The notes under the pieces are model-generated. The model saw only the letters and a list, made by a program, of their open reading frames with translations, did not search any database and was not told where the DNA came from. The translations under genes and the position numbers were made by a program. Of a stretch of DNA of 64,000 bases, positions 44,120-53,489 are shown piece by piece (within the stretch, counting starts at the first letter, position 1; each line of letters starts with the position of its first letter). Source of the stretch: an uncultured Paracoccaceae bacterium (GTDB lineage Bacteria; Pseudomonadota; Alphaproteobacteria; Rhodobacterales; Rhodobacteraceae). Location of the stretch: NCBI GenBank assembly GCA_947495295.1, contig CANLYJ010000005.1, positions 124,001-188,000 of the forward strand, in the 5' to 3' direction.

Positions 44120-45361
44120 CTATTTGGCAGCGTATTTTTGTGGATCAAACGGGGATAGATCCATGTTTGGTTTGTCCCCGCCTATAAGTTCCGCAATCAA
44201 CCGACCCGTTTTGGGGCCAGCTGTCAAGCCAAGGTGCTGGTGGCCAAAGGCGCTGTAGCTGCGGCCTGCTGGATCATTGGCACCGATCAGCGGCAGACTG
44301 TCGGCAGGGGCGGGACGATGGCCCATCCATTCGACGGTGTGGTCATAGGTAACATCGGGCAACAGCGCCGCAACCTGCCGTTTGAGCAGATCAAAAGGTG
44401 CTTTACTGGGGCCGTGTTCCAACCCGCCAAATTCAACCACGCCAGCGGCACGAATGCGACCTTCCATCGGAGTGATAACGAACTTGCCAGAGGCAATCAT
44501 GACAGGCGATTTGGGCATGCGGGACGGGTTGATCAGCTCAATATGATAGCCGCGTTCGCTTTCCAGCGGGACCTTGACCCCCAGCTTATGGGCGATGTCG
44601 CGGGACCACGGACCCAAAGCCATGACAATATGATCGGCGCGCATCGGGCCATCGGCTGTCTGTAGGGCATCAATTGCACCGTCCTTAACGGCTACATCTG
44701 TGATTTGAGTCAGATGGAGGTGGCCGCCCTCAGCAACAAAATGGTCGGCCAAGGCCTGCACGTACCGTCCCGGGTCAGTGATGCTGCCATGATTTTTGCA
44801 TCGGACGACAGTTTCAAACTTGTCACCATAAAGCGGATCATAAGCCGCATAATCGGCACCGCTGACCACCTCATAGGTGAATCCTGCCGCCTTGCGCTTG
44901 TCCCATGCATAGCTGTCGGCGACAAAGTCGGCTTTGGTGGCATAACCAAAACAATAATCCGCCTGCTTGATAAACCGGGCGGCGGCGGTGTCCGCAGCAA
45001 GGGCAAGATGCTGATCGACGGTATCATGCATCAGATTCGTCATTGCATGGGCATAGTGGTCCACATGGGCATCGGTCGCATGTGACATGTAGCGGGCCAG
45101 AAAGGGCAATAATTTAGGCAGATAGGACCATTTCAAAAATAGCGGAGCATCCTTGCGCCACAACATACCGGGTGCCTTGCGGGCCAACCCGGGAACGGTC
45201 ACCGGAACAATCGCAATGCCTGCCAGGACACCGGCATTGCCGTGACTGGTACCGCTTGCAGGCCCATCTTTATCCACCAGCGTGACATCATGCCCCGCCC
45301 TTTGCAGCCAGATGGCACAAGACACGCCGACAATACCCGCACCCGCAACGATTATCTTCAT
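44120..45361 (-). CDS. FAD-dependent D-amino-acid dehydrogenase (DadA-like)
   Basis: 413 residues with an N-terminal Rossmann FAD motif (VAGAGIVGVSCAIWL, GxGxxG at 6-11) and DAO-family segments GTSHGNAGVLAG and the C-terminal GHQHLGLTAGPKTGRLIAELI. It oxidatively deaminates a D-amino acid or a cyclic imino acid such as D-hydroxyproline and feeds electrons to the respiratory chain. It is first in the operon with a TRAP transporter and a racemase. Two inverted repeats lie upstream. Name dadA is not assigned because related imino-acid enzymes look alike. Confidence 0.85.
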   Translation of the reverse strand: MKIIVAGAGIVGVSCAIWLQRAGHDVTLVDKDGPASGTSHGNAGVLAGIAIVPVTVPGLARKAPGMLWRKDAPLFLKWSYLPKLLPFLARYMSHATDAHVDHYAHAMTNLMHDTVDQHLALAADTAAARFIKQADYCFGYATKADFVADSYAWDKRKAAGFTYEVVSGADYAAYDPLYGDKFETVVRCKNHGSITDPGRYVQALADHFVAEGGHLHLTQITDVAVKDGAIDALQTADGPMRADHIVMALGPWSRDIAHKLGVKVPLESERGYHIELINPSRMPKSPVMIASGKFVITPMEGRIRAAGVVEFGGLEHGPSKAPFDLLKRQVAALLPDVTYDHTVEWMGHRPAPADSLPLIGANDPAGRSYSAFGHQHLGLTAGPKTGRLIAELIGGDKPNMDLSPFDPQKYAAK

Positions 45362-45453
45362 CTGGTCCCCATTTTTTGGGTACTATGGGGTGTGCAATTC
45401 CATTTTGCCAGCATGACAATTTGCCAGTGCTCACCAAATAGGGCAGCGCCGAA

Positions 45454-45520
45454 AAATCTGCTGCGCAGATTTGTCTATCTGCCATAATCGCTGACGTCAA
45501 AAAATCTGAGTCAGACTTTT
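45454..45520. promoter_or_regulatory. paired inverted repeats with AAATCTG half-sites upstream of the dehydrogenase-TRAP operon
   Basis: First palindrome: AAATCTGC (45454-45461), TGC, GCAGATTT (45465-45472), perfect. Second: AAAATCTGA (45501-45509) facing TCAGACTTTT (45511-45520), with one mismatch. Both use the half-site AAATCTG; centres are about 47 bp apart. They lie 93-160 bp upstream of the dehydrogenase ATG. A regulator gene is not adjacent. Confidence 0.5.
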
Positions 45521-45566
45521 CTACCCCGAAAAACCACCGCCTTCGCATGTCCCCAAGTCACAAAAA

Positions 45567-45591
45567 GGCCCCGATCAAATTGATCGGGGCC
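45567..45591 (-). terminator. intrinsic terminator of clpA
   Basis: A perfect 11-bp stem (GGCCCCGATCA 45567-45577, TGATCGGGGCC 45581-45591) with a 3-nt loop is followed on the minus strand by TTTTT (45562-45566). It is 37 bases after the clpA stop. Confidence 0.9.
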
Positions 45592-45628
45592 GTCATTTTC
45601 ATCTGCCATAAATGTCGCGCGAAAAGCC

Positions 45629-47956
45629 CTAGTCAGCCGTCAGCAGCGGGGGCTTGTCGCCCTTATCGGTGATTTTGCCTTGCTCCGGTTCCAGATATTT
45701 CAATTCCAACGCGCCTTTCTTGACACCAACCTTCACAATCCCGCCTTTGACCAGTTTCCCGAACAGCAATTCTTCGGCCAAGGGCTTCTTGATGTGTTCC
45801 TGAATGACGCGACCCAGCGGACGCGCACCCATTTTCTCATCATAACCCTTGTCGGCCAGCCATTCGGCGGCACCTGCGGTCAGCTCAATATGCACGTTGC
45901 GGTCAATCAACTGCGCCTCAAGCTGCAGCACGAATTTCTCGACCACTTGCATGATCACCGGTTTCGGCAGTGAACCAAAGGAAATCACCGCGTCCAGACG
46001 GTTGCGGAATTCCGGCGTAAACGTGCGTTCAATCGCTGCCGTATCTTCGCCCTCGCGGGTTTCGCGACCAAAGCCCATCGCGTTCTTCGACATTTCTGCC
46101 GCACCGGCATTTGACGTCATGATGATGATCACGTTGCGGAAATCAGTTGTCCGGCCATTATGGTCGGTCAGTTTCCCATGATCCATGACCTGCAGCAGGA
46201 TGTTGTAGACATCTGGATGCGCCTTTTCCATTTCATCCAGCAGCAGCACGCAATGCGGGTTCTGATCAACGCCATCGGTCAGCATACCGCCCTGATCAAA
46301 GCCGACATAGCCCGGAGGCGCACCAATCAGACGTGAGACAGCATGCTTTTCCATGTATTCAGACATGTCAAAGCGCAGCAGCTCCGCACCCAGCGTGCTT
46401 GCCAACTGCTTGGCGACTTCTGTCTTACCCACACCAGTTGGGCCGGCGAACAGGTAGTTGCCAATCGGCTTCTCAGGTTCACGCAGACCAGCCCGGGCCA
46501 GTTTGATCGCTGATGATAGCGCCTCGATGGCCGGATCCTGACCAAAGACGACGCGCTTCAGCGTCTTTTCCAGATCCTTCAGCACCTCAGCATCGTCTTT
46601 TGATACGTTCTTGGGCGGAATGCGGGCGATCTTGGCGACCACATTCTCAATCTCTTTGGTGCCAATCGTCTTGCGACGCTTGGATTCGACAACCAGATGC
46701 TGGGCAGCACCCGCCTCATCAATCACATCAATCGCCTTATCAGGCAGCTTGCGGTCATTGATATAACGGGCTGACAGCTCAACCGCAGTCTTGATCGCAT
46801 CAGCCGTATATTTGATGCTGTGATGCTCTTCAAAATAGGGCTTCAGCCCTTGCAAGATCTTAATCGAATCTGGCACGGATGGCTCTGTCACATCGATCTT
46901 CTGGAACCGGCGCGACAATGCACGGTCCTTTTCGAAATGCTGACGGAACTCTTTATACGTGGTCGATCCCATGCAGCGCAGCTTGCCGCCTTGCAGTGCG
47001 GGTTTCAGCAGGTTGGACGCATCCATGGCACCACCTGACGTGGCACCGGCACCGATCACCGTGTGGATTTCGTCGATAAACAGCACCGCATCTGGATGGT
47101 TTTCCATCTCAGACATCACCGCTTTCAGGCGTTCCTCAAAGTCACCGCGATAACGGGTGCCGGCCAGCAGCGCGCCCATATCCAGCGAATAAATCGTTGC
47201 GGATGCCAACACTTCCGGCGTTTCACCATTCACGATCTTAAAGGCCAGACCTTCGGCGATGGCTGTTTTACCAACACCGGGATCACCCACCAATAGCGGG
47301 TTATTCTTGCGGCGACGGCACAGGACCTGAATGCAGCGTTCCACCTCATGGGCGCGGCCAATCAATGGGTCCACATCGCCCTTGGTCGCTTTGGCGTTCA
47401 GATCAACGCAATACTTGGCCAGCGCACTTTCTTTTTCTTCGCCATCGGCACCGACCGAAACGGTCTCGCCTTCTTCGGTCGAACCTGTCACAGGACGAGC
47501 CTCGCCAAAGGCGGGGTCCTTGGCAACGCCATGGGCGATGAAATTCACAGCGTCATAGCGAGTCATATCCTGCTCTTGCAGAAAATACGCGGCGTTGCTT
47601 TCACGTTCGGCAAAGATCGCAACCAGCACATTGGCGCCGGTCACTTCATTACGGCCTGACGATTGAACATGGATGGCAGCACGTTGGATGACACGCTGAA
47701 ATGCAGCAGTCGGCACTGCTTCCGACCCTTCCACATCGGTGATCAGGGTGGAAAGGTCATCATCGATGAAATCCTCCAAATCCTTGCGCAGATCATCCAG
47801 ATTCACCGAACAGGCACGCATCACACGGGCCGCATCAGGTTCATCAATCAACGCCAGAAGCAGATGTTCCAACGTGGCGAGTTCGTGGCGGCGGGCATTC
47901 GCAAGGGCAAGCGCCCCATGAATGGACTGCTCTAATGTTGTCGAAAATGATGGCAC
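45629..47956 (-). CDS. clpA: ATP-dependent Clp protease ATP-binding subunit ClpA
   Basis: 775 residues: Clp N-domain (~1-145), first AAA+ module with Walker A GDPGVGKT (224-231), second with GPTGVGKT near 505, then the C-terminal D2-small domain. No ClpB-type middle coiled coil is present, so it is ClpA. It unfolds substrates, including N-end-rule proteins brought by ClpS, and feeds them to ClpP. clpS, often directly upstream, is not here; gloB is the upstream neighbour. Confidence 0.96.
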   Translation of the reverse strand: MPSFSTTLEQSIHGALALANARRHELATLEHLLLALIDEPDAARVMRACSVNLDDLRKDLEDFIDDDLSTLITDVEGSEAVPTAAFQRVIQRAAIHVQSSGRNEVTGANVLVAIFAERESNAAYFLQEQDMTRYDAVNFIAHGVAKDPAFGEARPVTGSTEEGETVSVGADGEEKESALAKYCVDLNAKATKGDVDPLIGRAHEVERCIQVLCRRRKNNPLLVGDPGVGKTAIAEGLAFKIVNGETPEVLASATIYSLDMGALLAGTRYRGDFEERLKAVMSEMENHPDAVLFIDEIHTVIGAGATSGGAMDASNLLKPALQGGKLRCMGSTTYKEFRQHFEKDRALSRRFQKIDVTEPSVPDSIKILQGLKPYFEEHHSIKYTADAIKTAVELSARYINDRKLPDKAIDVIDEAGAAQHLVVESKRRKTIGTKEIENVVAKIARIPPKNVSKDDAEVLKDLEKTLKRVVFGQDPAIEALSSAIKLARAGLREPEKPIGNYLFAGPTGVGKTEVAKQLASTLGAELLRFDMSEYMEKHAVSRLIGAPPGYVGFDQGGMLTDGVDQNPHCVLLLDEMEKAHPDVYNILLQVMDHGKLTDHNGRTTDFRNVIIIMTSNAGAAEMSKNAMGFGRETREGEDTAAIERTFTPEFRNRLDAVISFGSLPKPVIMQVVEKFVLQLEAQLIDRNVHIELTAGAAEWLADKGYDEKMGARPLGRVIQEHIKKPLAEELLFGKLVKGGIVKVGVKKGALELKYLEPEQGKITDKGDKPPLLTAD

Positions 47957-48147
47957 GTTCGTGCTCCTTCATATCGGGGGCGGGACTGGACTTCCGGCCA
48001 ATCCTACCGTGGCCTCTTATCCTTAAGGTTTGGTTTTATCCCGGAACCTTCAAGGGTTTTTTTCGCTTTGCGGGTCACAAATCGCCGCATCGCAGGGCAA
48101 AGGCCCAATTTTTACCAGATCACAAACAGGCTCTCACATGTTCGTGG

Positions 48148-48924
48148 TTAAAATTTGTCCTTTCGTGCCCGAATTTCGGCAAACACATCAACATCAGACG
48201 AATCTGTCATGCCCAAGGTGGCCTTCAGGCCAGGGTCATCAGCACGTAAAAACGGGTTTGTGCGCGTTTCTTCATCCAGTGCAGAAGGCACTGTCGGTCG
48301 TCCGGCGGCACGCGCGGCCGTGATACCTTCGACCCGAGAGATAAGGTCGGGATTGTCTGGGTCAAGGGTCAGGGCGAAACGGGCATTCGTTTCGGTATAT
48401 TCATGACCCGAACAAATAATTGTGTCTTGCGGTAACGCACGCAGCTTTTGCAGGCTTTCCCACATCTGCGCGGGCGTTCCTTCAAACAAACGGCCACAAC
48501 CCAGCGCCATCAGGCTGTCTGCCGTAAAGGCCAGTTCAGGTTCAGGCATGTGAAAGGCGATATGACCAACCGTATGCCCCGACACATCCAGAACATGGGT
48601 GTCTACGCCACATATTTCGATCACATCACCATCGGCGACCTGCAGATCGAGCGGGGGCAGACGGTGGGCATCACGGGCGGCACCGATGACACGGGCACCG
48701 TTGCGCAGGGCAGCGACCCCATCAATGTGGTCGGGATGATGATGGGTGATCAGGATATCGGTCAGGGTCCATCCCTTGATGCGCAGGGCATTTTGGATGG
48801 GCGCGGCTTCGGGGGCATCGACCAAAACGGTTTCGCCCGTATCCTTGTTATGCACCAGAAAGGCGTAATTATCAGACAGGCAGGGCACGACCACCAGATC
48901 AATCGGAGCAAAATCATCAGGCAT
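48148..48924 (-). CDS. gloB: hydroxyacylglutathione hydrolase (glyoxalase II)
   Basis: 258 residues from the ATG at 48924; a start at 48969 adds an unlikely leader and nearly reaches the divergent gene. Metallo-beta-lactamase fold with the binuclear metal motif THHHPDHIDG (60-69) and the GloB C-terminal helical domain. It hydrolyses S-D-lactoylglutathione to D-lactate, the last step of methylglyoxal detoxification. Gap to the divergent methyltransferase gene is 61 bp. Confidence 0.93.
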   Translation of the reverse strand: MPDDFAPIDLVVVPCLSDNYAFLVHNKDTGETVLVDAPEAAPIQNALRIKGWTLTDILITHHHPDHIDGVAALRNGARVIGAARDAHRLPPLDLQVADGDVIEICGVDTHVLDVSGHTVGHIAFHMPEPELAFTADSLMALGCGRLFEGTPAQMWESLQKLRALPQDTIICSGHEYTETNARFALTLDPDNPDLISRVEGITAARAAGRPTVPSALDEETRTNPFLRADDPGLKATLGMTDSSDVDVFAEIRARKDKF

Positions 48925-48985
48925 GGCAATCCGGCTTTCTGTTGTTATTCTATAGGTAGCTTCGCCCAAGGACAGCCAAACCGCA

Positions 48986-49774
48986 ATGCATCTCGATGTG
49001 CTAGATCTGCGAAACTTCTATTACCGCAGCGCGCTGGGGCGGGCAGCGCAAAAGGTGATCCGTGATGAACTGGTCACCATCTGGCCAGAGGCGAAGGGGC
49101 AGATGGTTGTGGGCTTCGGCTTTGCGGTGCCTCTGTTGCGGCCATTCCTGAAAGACGCGCGGCGGACCATTGGGCTGATGCCGGGACCGCAGGGGGTCAT
49201 GCCTTGGCCGCCGGATGGGCAGAATGTCAGCGTCTTGTGCGAAGATACGCTGTGGCCGCTGGAAACCGGCCATGTGGACAAGCTGGTGCTGATGCACGGG
49301 TTGGAAACCACCGAAAACCCCTCGGCCCTGTTGGATGAGGCATGGCGGGTACTCGGTCCGGGTGGGCGCGCGGTGTTCATCGTGCCGAACCGGGGTGGGC
49401 TTTGGTCGCGGTCCGACGCCACCCCATTTGGTTACGGGCGGCCTTATTCGATGGGGCAGCTTGAGGCGCAGTTGCGAAAACACCAATTTGTCACCGAGCG
49501 GACAATCTCCGCGCTGTATCAGCCGCCATCAACCAGCAAAGTCTGGCGCAAATCGGCGGGTTTGCTGGAAAAAATCGGACATAACATGCCCTTTGTCGTG
49601 GCGGGCGGGGTGCTGATGATCGAAGTCAGCAAACAAATGGCCGCGCCGACAAGGCCGGGGCTGGGCGAGGCGGTGAAGCGGCCACTGCGTGCATTGGAAG
49701 AAATCACTAAACCCAAGCCGAAACCCGAAACGGCGCGTGTTGCAAATCCGGGTGTTCGGACCAACCGCAATTAG
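48986..49774 (+). CDS. class I SAM-dependent methyltransferase
   Basis: 262 residues of the methyltransferase-11 type, with a degenerate SAM loop ([16 protein letters not shown], ~41-56), [20 protein letters not shown] (~112-131) and a Lys/Pro-rich C-terminus. The Gly-rich loop lacks the usual E/DxGxGxG, so SAM binding is probable rather than certain. Substrate unknown. Divergent from gloB, a pairing often seen in Rhodobacterales. Confidence 0.8.
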   Translation: MHLDVLDLRNFYYRSALGRAAQKVIRDELVTIWPEAKGQMVVGFGFAVPLLRPFLKDARRTIGLMPGPQGVMPWPPDGQNVSVLCEDTLWPLETGHVDKLVLMHGLETTENPSALLDEAWRVLGPGGRAVFIVPNRGGLWSRSDATPFGYGRPYSMGQLEAQLRKHQFVTERTISALYQPPSTSKVWRKSAGLLEKIGHNMPFVVAGGVLMIEVSKQMAAPTRPGLGEAVKRPLRALEEITKPKPKPETARVANPGVRTNRN

Positions 49775-49784
49775 CATAACAACG

Positions 49785-49820
49785 TCAGTGGTCCTAACCC
49801 CGTGGTCAGGACCTCACTGA
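49785..49820. terminator. hairpin between convergent methyltransferase and kinase genes
   Basis: TCAGTGGTCCT (49785-49795) pairs with AGGAC-CT-CACTGA (49808-49820) with a two-base bulge, and the loop can form three further pairs. It overlaps the 3' end of the kinase gene. There is no long T tract, so it is a possible bidirectional terminator only. Confidence 0.4.
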
Positions 49821-50303
49821 GTGGCGGACCACTTTGAACCCCTCATCCTCTGTTGGTAGAATAAAGTGCTTCGTGAATTGATGGAACTGCGCCTCTGTTG
49901 CGGCGAATGCGTGTGCGCCTTCGGCATTGCGGGCCCGCAGGCGCTGAAGGCAAACCTCATCAGGCGCATCAAGCACATGCATCTGGTGCGCCACACCGGC
50001 CCGTTGAACGATCTGCCGCATCCAGCGGCGCTGCGCTACGGTATTAGCCGCGAAATCGAGGATCACGGACAAACCAGCGTCCAAGAGTGCGCTGACATGA
50101 GGCGCGATGATCTTCTGCAGCCTTGTGGAATAGTGAAGGTAGTCGGCACCCGTCGACATATGCTCTGCGAATAGAGCATCAAGCCAAGCGTCTTCTGAGA
50201 TCAGGACTGTTTCCGGCGCACGCGAAAGCTCTGATGCAAGGGTGGATTTACCGGATGCGATCTTACCACACAGCAAATGAAGGGTGGGTGCATCTTTGGA
50301 CAT
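49806..50303 (-). CDS. P-loop AAA-family ATPase/small-molecule kinase
   Basis: 165 residues with Walker A GKIASGKST (13-21), a middle VILDFAANTVAQRRWMRQIV segment and a C-terminal lid region rich in Arg (RLRARNAEG). It resembles the AAA_33 zeta-toxin/shikimate-kinase-like group of phosphotransferases. Substrate unknown; no antitoxin-like gene is next to it, which weakens a toxin reading. SD GGAGA precedes the ATG. It begins the accessory stretch. Confidence 0.7.
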   Translation of the reverse strand: MSKDAPTLHLLCGKIASGKSTLASELSRAPETVLISEDAWLDALFAEHMSTGADYLHYSTRLQKIIAPHVSALLDAGLSVILDFAANTVAQRRWMRQIVQRAGVAHQMHVLDAPDEVCLQRLRARNAEGAHAFAATEAQFHQFTKHFILPTEDEGFKVVRHSVRS

Positions 50304-50388
50304 ATTCGGGTCTCCTCTCTCAATCAGGTTTTGATCCTGCTGTCATACTTCCGGGGTGGCCGCCTTGGGGCGCGGCGGCCGATCCCCA

Positions 50389-50898
50389 TTAAACCAGGCG
50401 CATCTGCATTTGCGTAAGCCAAGTGAGCCCAGAAAGCATCAGTGCCGCAGACAGTGCGCAAGCAATGGTTCGCACCGTGTTCCAACCCGTCCAGCGCGGC
50501 AGATAGGTGCCGGTCCAATAATCCCGGGTTGCATTGGATTCCAGATCCATGCCTGCCAACGCCTCGTTCATTGGCACGTTGAAAAAAACGGTGACGACGA
50601 AACAACCTAAAAGGTACACCAGCGCGCCAACAACGATGAGCATTCCAGGACCACCAGCAAGATTCATTGCACCGTAGATCACTATAAAAACCGACACCGC
50701 CGCCATGCCAAGGAAAAGAGTCATGAAAATCCAGCGAAAGACCTCTCGGTTGATCACCTGCATGGCCTGCACACCACTGGCGCCATCCGTGTACGCCAGC
50801 GAGCGCATGATGAAGTCAGAGAACGCGAGGAATACACCGCCAATAAGTGCGTAGGCGAGGATAGACAGATGTAGAAGGACGAAGACAATAAGTGACAT
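50389..50898 (-). CDS. DUF1772 (anthrone-oxygenase-like) membrane protein
   Basis: 169 residues with four membrane helices (~5-28, ~55-75, ~82-103, ~143-163). GGVFLAFSDFIMRSL and VFFNVPMNEAL match DUF1772, a family named after fungal anthrone oxygenases but functionally undefined in bacteria. GGAG lies upstream of the ATG. It follows the DUF4345 gene on the same strand, with a 66-base gap. Confidence 0.75.
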   Translation of the reverse strand: MSLIVFVLLHLSILAYALIGGVFLAFSDFIMRSLAYTDGASGVQAMQVINREVFRWIFMTLFLGMAAVSVFIVIYGAMNLAGGPGMLIVVGALVYLLGCFVVTVFFNVPMNEALAGMDLESNATRDYWTGTYLPRWTGWNTVRTIACALSAALMLSGLTWLTQMQMRLV

Positions 50899-50964
50899 CG
50901 TATTTTGCTCCTGTTTTGAATGTTGGCGGCGGGGCGCCCGGATGAACGCGCCACTGCCGGAAGA

Positions 50965-51393
50965 TCAGGACCGCGCATCAACGCCGGTCACATCGGCTAC
51001 GCTGCCCATGATTCGTCGGCGAAAGGCAAAGATGCAGAGCACCGCGATTGCTATTTCCAGCACCAGCGCGCCGATAATGCCGCTTGATGGCACCCCGTCG
51101 ATTACGAGACTGATCAGCCGCCCCGCCGGGAAGGCGAGGAAGACGATAAGTGCCGCTGCAACCGCCATTTGTGCCATCGCGGAGCGCCAGATGCCGGTAA
51201 GCATGAGGACGCCCAGCGTCAAAAGACCTGCCGTTGGCGCGCGCAGCTCGCTCAATAAACTTGGGTCATCGTCAAGTGTAATGCCGTAGCTGGCATAAAA
51301 AGCATGCGGCGCGACCATGATAAAACCGCCAATACCGACAGCTGTCAGGCCAGAGATACCAAGGGTGAATTTTTCGAGAAGGGTGAGAGGCAT
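50965..51393 (-). CDS. DUF4345-like small membrane protein
   Basis: 142 residues from the ATG at 51393 (AGGATG upstream). Four helices with short loops; the ending FRRRIMGSVADVTGVDARS is cytoplasmic and basic. The pattern PHAFYASYGITLDDDPSLLSELRAP is typical of DUF4345, a family of unknown function. Lies 28 bases after the NmrA-like gene and shares its operon. Confidence 0.7.
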   Translation of the reverse strand: MPLTLLEKFTLGISGLTAVGIGGFIMVAPHAFYASYGITLDDDPSLLSELRAPTAGLLTLGVLMLTGIWRSAMAQMAVAAALIVFLAFPAGRLISLVIDGVPSSGIIGALVLEIAIAVLCIFAFRRRIMGSVADVTGVDARS

Positions 51394-51421
51394 AAGACAT
51401 CCTTTCATTGGAAGAGTGAGA

Positions 51422-52249
51422 TCAGGCAGCCGTATTCCAGGCACCCAAGGAAGCGGCAATCGTCGCGAATGCTGTAAAGTCGCGCGGCTCTCGCCCTAGC
51501 GCCCGCTTGACGCCGTCAGCAGTATGCGCATTCCGGCCATCAAGCGTTTCCCGCGCGATGGCAGTGAAGACATCAGCGACAAAGTCATCACCTGACGCGG
51601 CCACGTTGGCGTGGAAATCCTCGAATGTGATTGGGATGTGCTGAATTGGGCGGCCGGTTGCTTTCGCCAGTACATCGGCTATCTCGGCGAATGTCATCAG
51701 GCGCGGGCCAGTCACTTCATAGAGTTCACCTTGATGACCCTCTTCCGTCAGCGCCGCAACGACGACGTCCGCAATATCATCAATATCGATGATCGGTTCG
51801 GCGATGTCGCCACCGGGCATCGGAAGCACACCTTCCAGGATCGGATCGCGAAGGTAGCCTTCACTGAAATTCTGGGCGAACCAGGCGGCGCGGACAATCG
51901 TGAACGGGACACCACAGTTACGGACCACGTCCTCGCCCAGACGGGCGTGATGTTCTCCGCGACCCGAAAGAAGCACGATATGCCTCAGTCCGCTGGCAGC
52001 GGCAACCTTGGTGAAGGCTTCAAGCTTCTCCACAGCGCCTGGAAAGGCAAGATCAGGAAAGTAGGTCACATAGGCTTTAACGACACCGCTGAGCGCCGGT
52101 GCCCAAGTGGCTGGTTTTTCCCAGTCGAATGGCAGCGCAGAGCTGCGTGAGCCGCGGCGAATGTCGACGCCTTTTTGTTCAAGCTTGGCTGCAACGCGCG
52201 AGCCGGTTTTGCCGGTTGCGCCGACGACGAGGATGGTTTGATTGGTCAT
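51422..52249 (-). CDS. NmrA-like NAD(P)H-binding protein
   Basis: 275 residues from the ATG at 52249. An N-terminal Rossmann motif VVGATGKTGSRVAAKL (GxxGxxG, 8-14) and an atypical-SDR fold as in NmrA/QorB-type quinone reductases and redox sensors. There is no YxxxK catalytic pair in the usual place, so it may bind cofactor as a sensor rather than act as a dehydrogenase. It heads the DUF4345-DUF1772 transcript and is divergent from an AraC regulator. Its Shine-Dalgarno lies inside an inverted repeat. Confidence 0.82.
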   Translation of the reverse strand: MTNQTILVVGATGKTGSRVAAKLEQKGVDIRRGSRSSALPFDWEKPATWAPALSGVVKAYVTYFPDLAFPGAVEKLEAFTKVAAASGLRHIVLLSGRGEHHARLGEDVVRNCGVPFTIVRAAWFAQNFSEGYLRDPILEGVLPMPGGDIAEPIIDIDDIADVVVAALTEEGHQGELYEVTGPRLMTFAEIADVLAKATGRPIQHIPITFEDFHANVAASGDDFVADVFTAIARETLDGRNAHTADGVKRALGREPRDFTAFATIAASLGAWNTAA

Positions 52250-52255
52250 GGCTTT

Positions 52256-52330
52256 ATCCTTGGTTGAATGCGTATGACCAAGGGATAGGCTTGGCGGACG
52301 CCTCAGATATTGACCGAGGATGCCAAGGAT
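52256..52330. promoter_or_regulatory. inverted repeat and three CCAAGGAT-type sites in the AraC/NmrA divergent region
   Basis: CCTTGGT (52258-52264) and ACCAAGG (52277-52283) form a perfect 7-bp inverted repeat around 12 bases. The half-site recurs: ATCCTTGG at 52256, CCAAGGGAT at 52278, CCAAGGAT at 52323. On the minus-strand transcript the first copy contains the NmrA Shine-Dalgarno (AAGGA), so the hairpin could hide it. The region also carries the divergent promoters. Confidence 0.5.
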
Positions 52331-52454
52331 TTGACCGTGCCCGCCAAAGCGCACGTCGCTCGGCACAATCGCAATTCCAGACATCTCCTCTGGACAAACT
52401 GTCCTGTGACATCGTGAAAGATCGCGGATAATATCTTCGCATGTCAGGTATCAA

Positions 52455-53474
52455 TTGAACGAAACCCTTCTCAGGATGGCCTATGTAACATCTCTATTTG
52501 CGCGCAAGATGGTCGCCGCTGCTGGACGAGCGGTCGATCCCAAGGCGACTCTTGCGCTTGCGGGAATTGATCATGATGCGCCATGGGATCCAAAGGTCAT
52601 GATGCCGGCCGTTGTGTACTATGACATGCTTGAATCCATGGCCGACAAAGTCGATGTGACGGAGCTTCCAGTGCATGTTGGCGCGTCGATGCGTTGTGAC
52701 GATTACGGTGCGCTTGGCCTCGCCTGGAAGGCAGCCCCGACGCTTTACGGGTCTTGCGCACGTATCGAACGATATGCGCGGCTCTGGACCGGTGTCGTCA
52801 CCTATGAGCTACGCAAGGATCCGCGTGGCACGCTCTTCATCCTTCACCGCACAGGCGAACGACGACTCGGGCTGCGCCTTTCGAATGAGGCAACACTGGC
52901 AAGTGCGGTATCTCTCAGCCGTGAGGTGTGCCCGGTGCCGTTTGCCCCGGTCGAGGTGTTCGTCCAGCATGCCGCACCGACGTCGAAAGCGTTTCATGAG
53001 GATTGGTTTGGTTGCCCCGTGACCTTTGATGCCGATCTCGACGCGGTCCTCATATCGCAGGAAGCGATGGAACGTCCAAATATCCTCGGGGACGCAGGCA
53101 TCTCGCGTTATCTTGTTTCGCACCTCGACGCAGAGCTTGCGGATTTCACATGCACGCCTCCACTTGTCGCGCAAACCAAGAATGCGATCGCACAGGCCCT
53201 GAATGAGGGCGCGCCACGCATGAAGGACATCGCAAAAAGCTTGGGGTTGAGCACGCGTTCCTACCATCGTCGCCTTTCAGAGCATGGCCTGAGCTTCCAG
53301 TCGCTAACCGAAGAAACGCGCCGCGATTTGGCCGAGGGCCTTCTTCGCGACGCGCAGCATTCGCTGGCCGATATCGCCTTTCTGACCGGTTTCTCTGAAC
53401 AAAGTGCCTTCACAAGGGCCTTCAAGCGATGGTTTGGCAAAACCCCGGCGAGCTATCGTAAGTCGCACCTATGA
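52455..53474 (+). CDS. AraC-family transcriptional regulator
   Basis: 339 residues of the OruR/Arabinose_bd type: ~220-residue N-terminal ligand domain and a C-terminal AraC double helix-turn-helix (~240-335: MKDIAKSLGLSTRSYHRRLS, then SLADIAFLTGFSEQSAFTRA with the hallmark FKRWFGKTPASYRKS). The first in-frame start is TTG at 52455; an ATG at 52476 has its Shine-Dalgarno too close. Probably controls the divergent NmrA-DUF4345-DUF1772 operon. Confidence 0.87.
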   Translation: MNETLLRMAYVTSLFARKMVAAAGRAVDPKATLALAGIDHDAPWDPKVMMPAVVYYDMLESMADKVDVTELPVHVGASMRCDDYGALGLAWKAAPTLYGSCARIERYARLWTGVVTYELRKDPRGTLFILHRTGERRLGLRLSNEATLASAVSLSREVCPVPFAPVEVFVQHAAPTSKAFHEDWFGCPVTFDADLDAVLISQEAMERPNILGDAGISRYLVSHLDAELADFTCTPPLVAQTKNAIAQALNEGAPRMKDIAKSLGLSTRSYHRRLSEHGLSFQSLTEETRRDLAEGLLRDAQHSLADIAFLTGFSEQSAFTRAFKRWFGKTPASYRKSHL

Positions 53475-53489
53475 AGGGCGGTTGTGGCC

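Noticed and set aside
48049..48056. CCCTTGAA on the minus strand as an RpoH -35 element for clpA
   Set aside because: The -35 match is good, but no CYTAT-like -10 lies at proper spacing, so I do not list it as a promoter.
49806..50303. Zeta-type toxin of a toxin-antitoxin pair
   Set aside because: The P-loop kinase is similar in size, but no small antitoxin gene overlaps or precedes it.
52250..52384. N-terminal extension of the NmrA-like protein to 52384
   Set aside because: The Rossmann motif begins at 52249 with a good SD; the extension covers the regulatory inverted repeat and is not protein-like.
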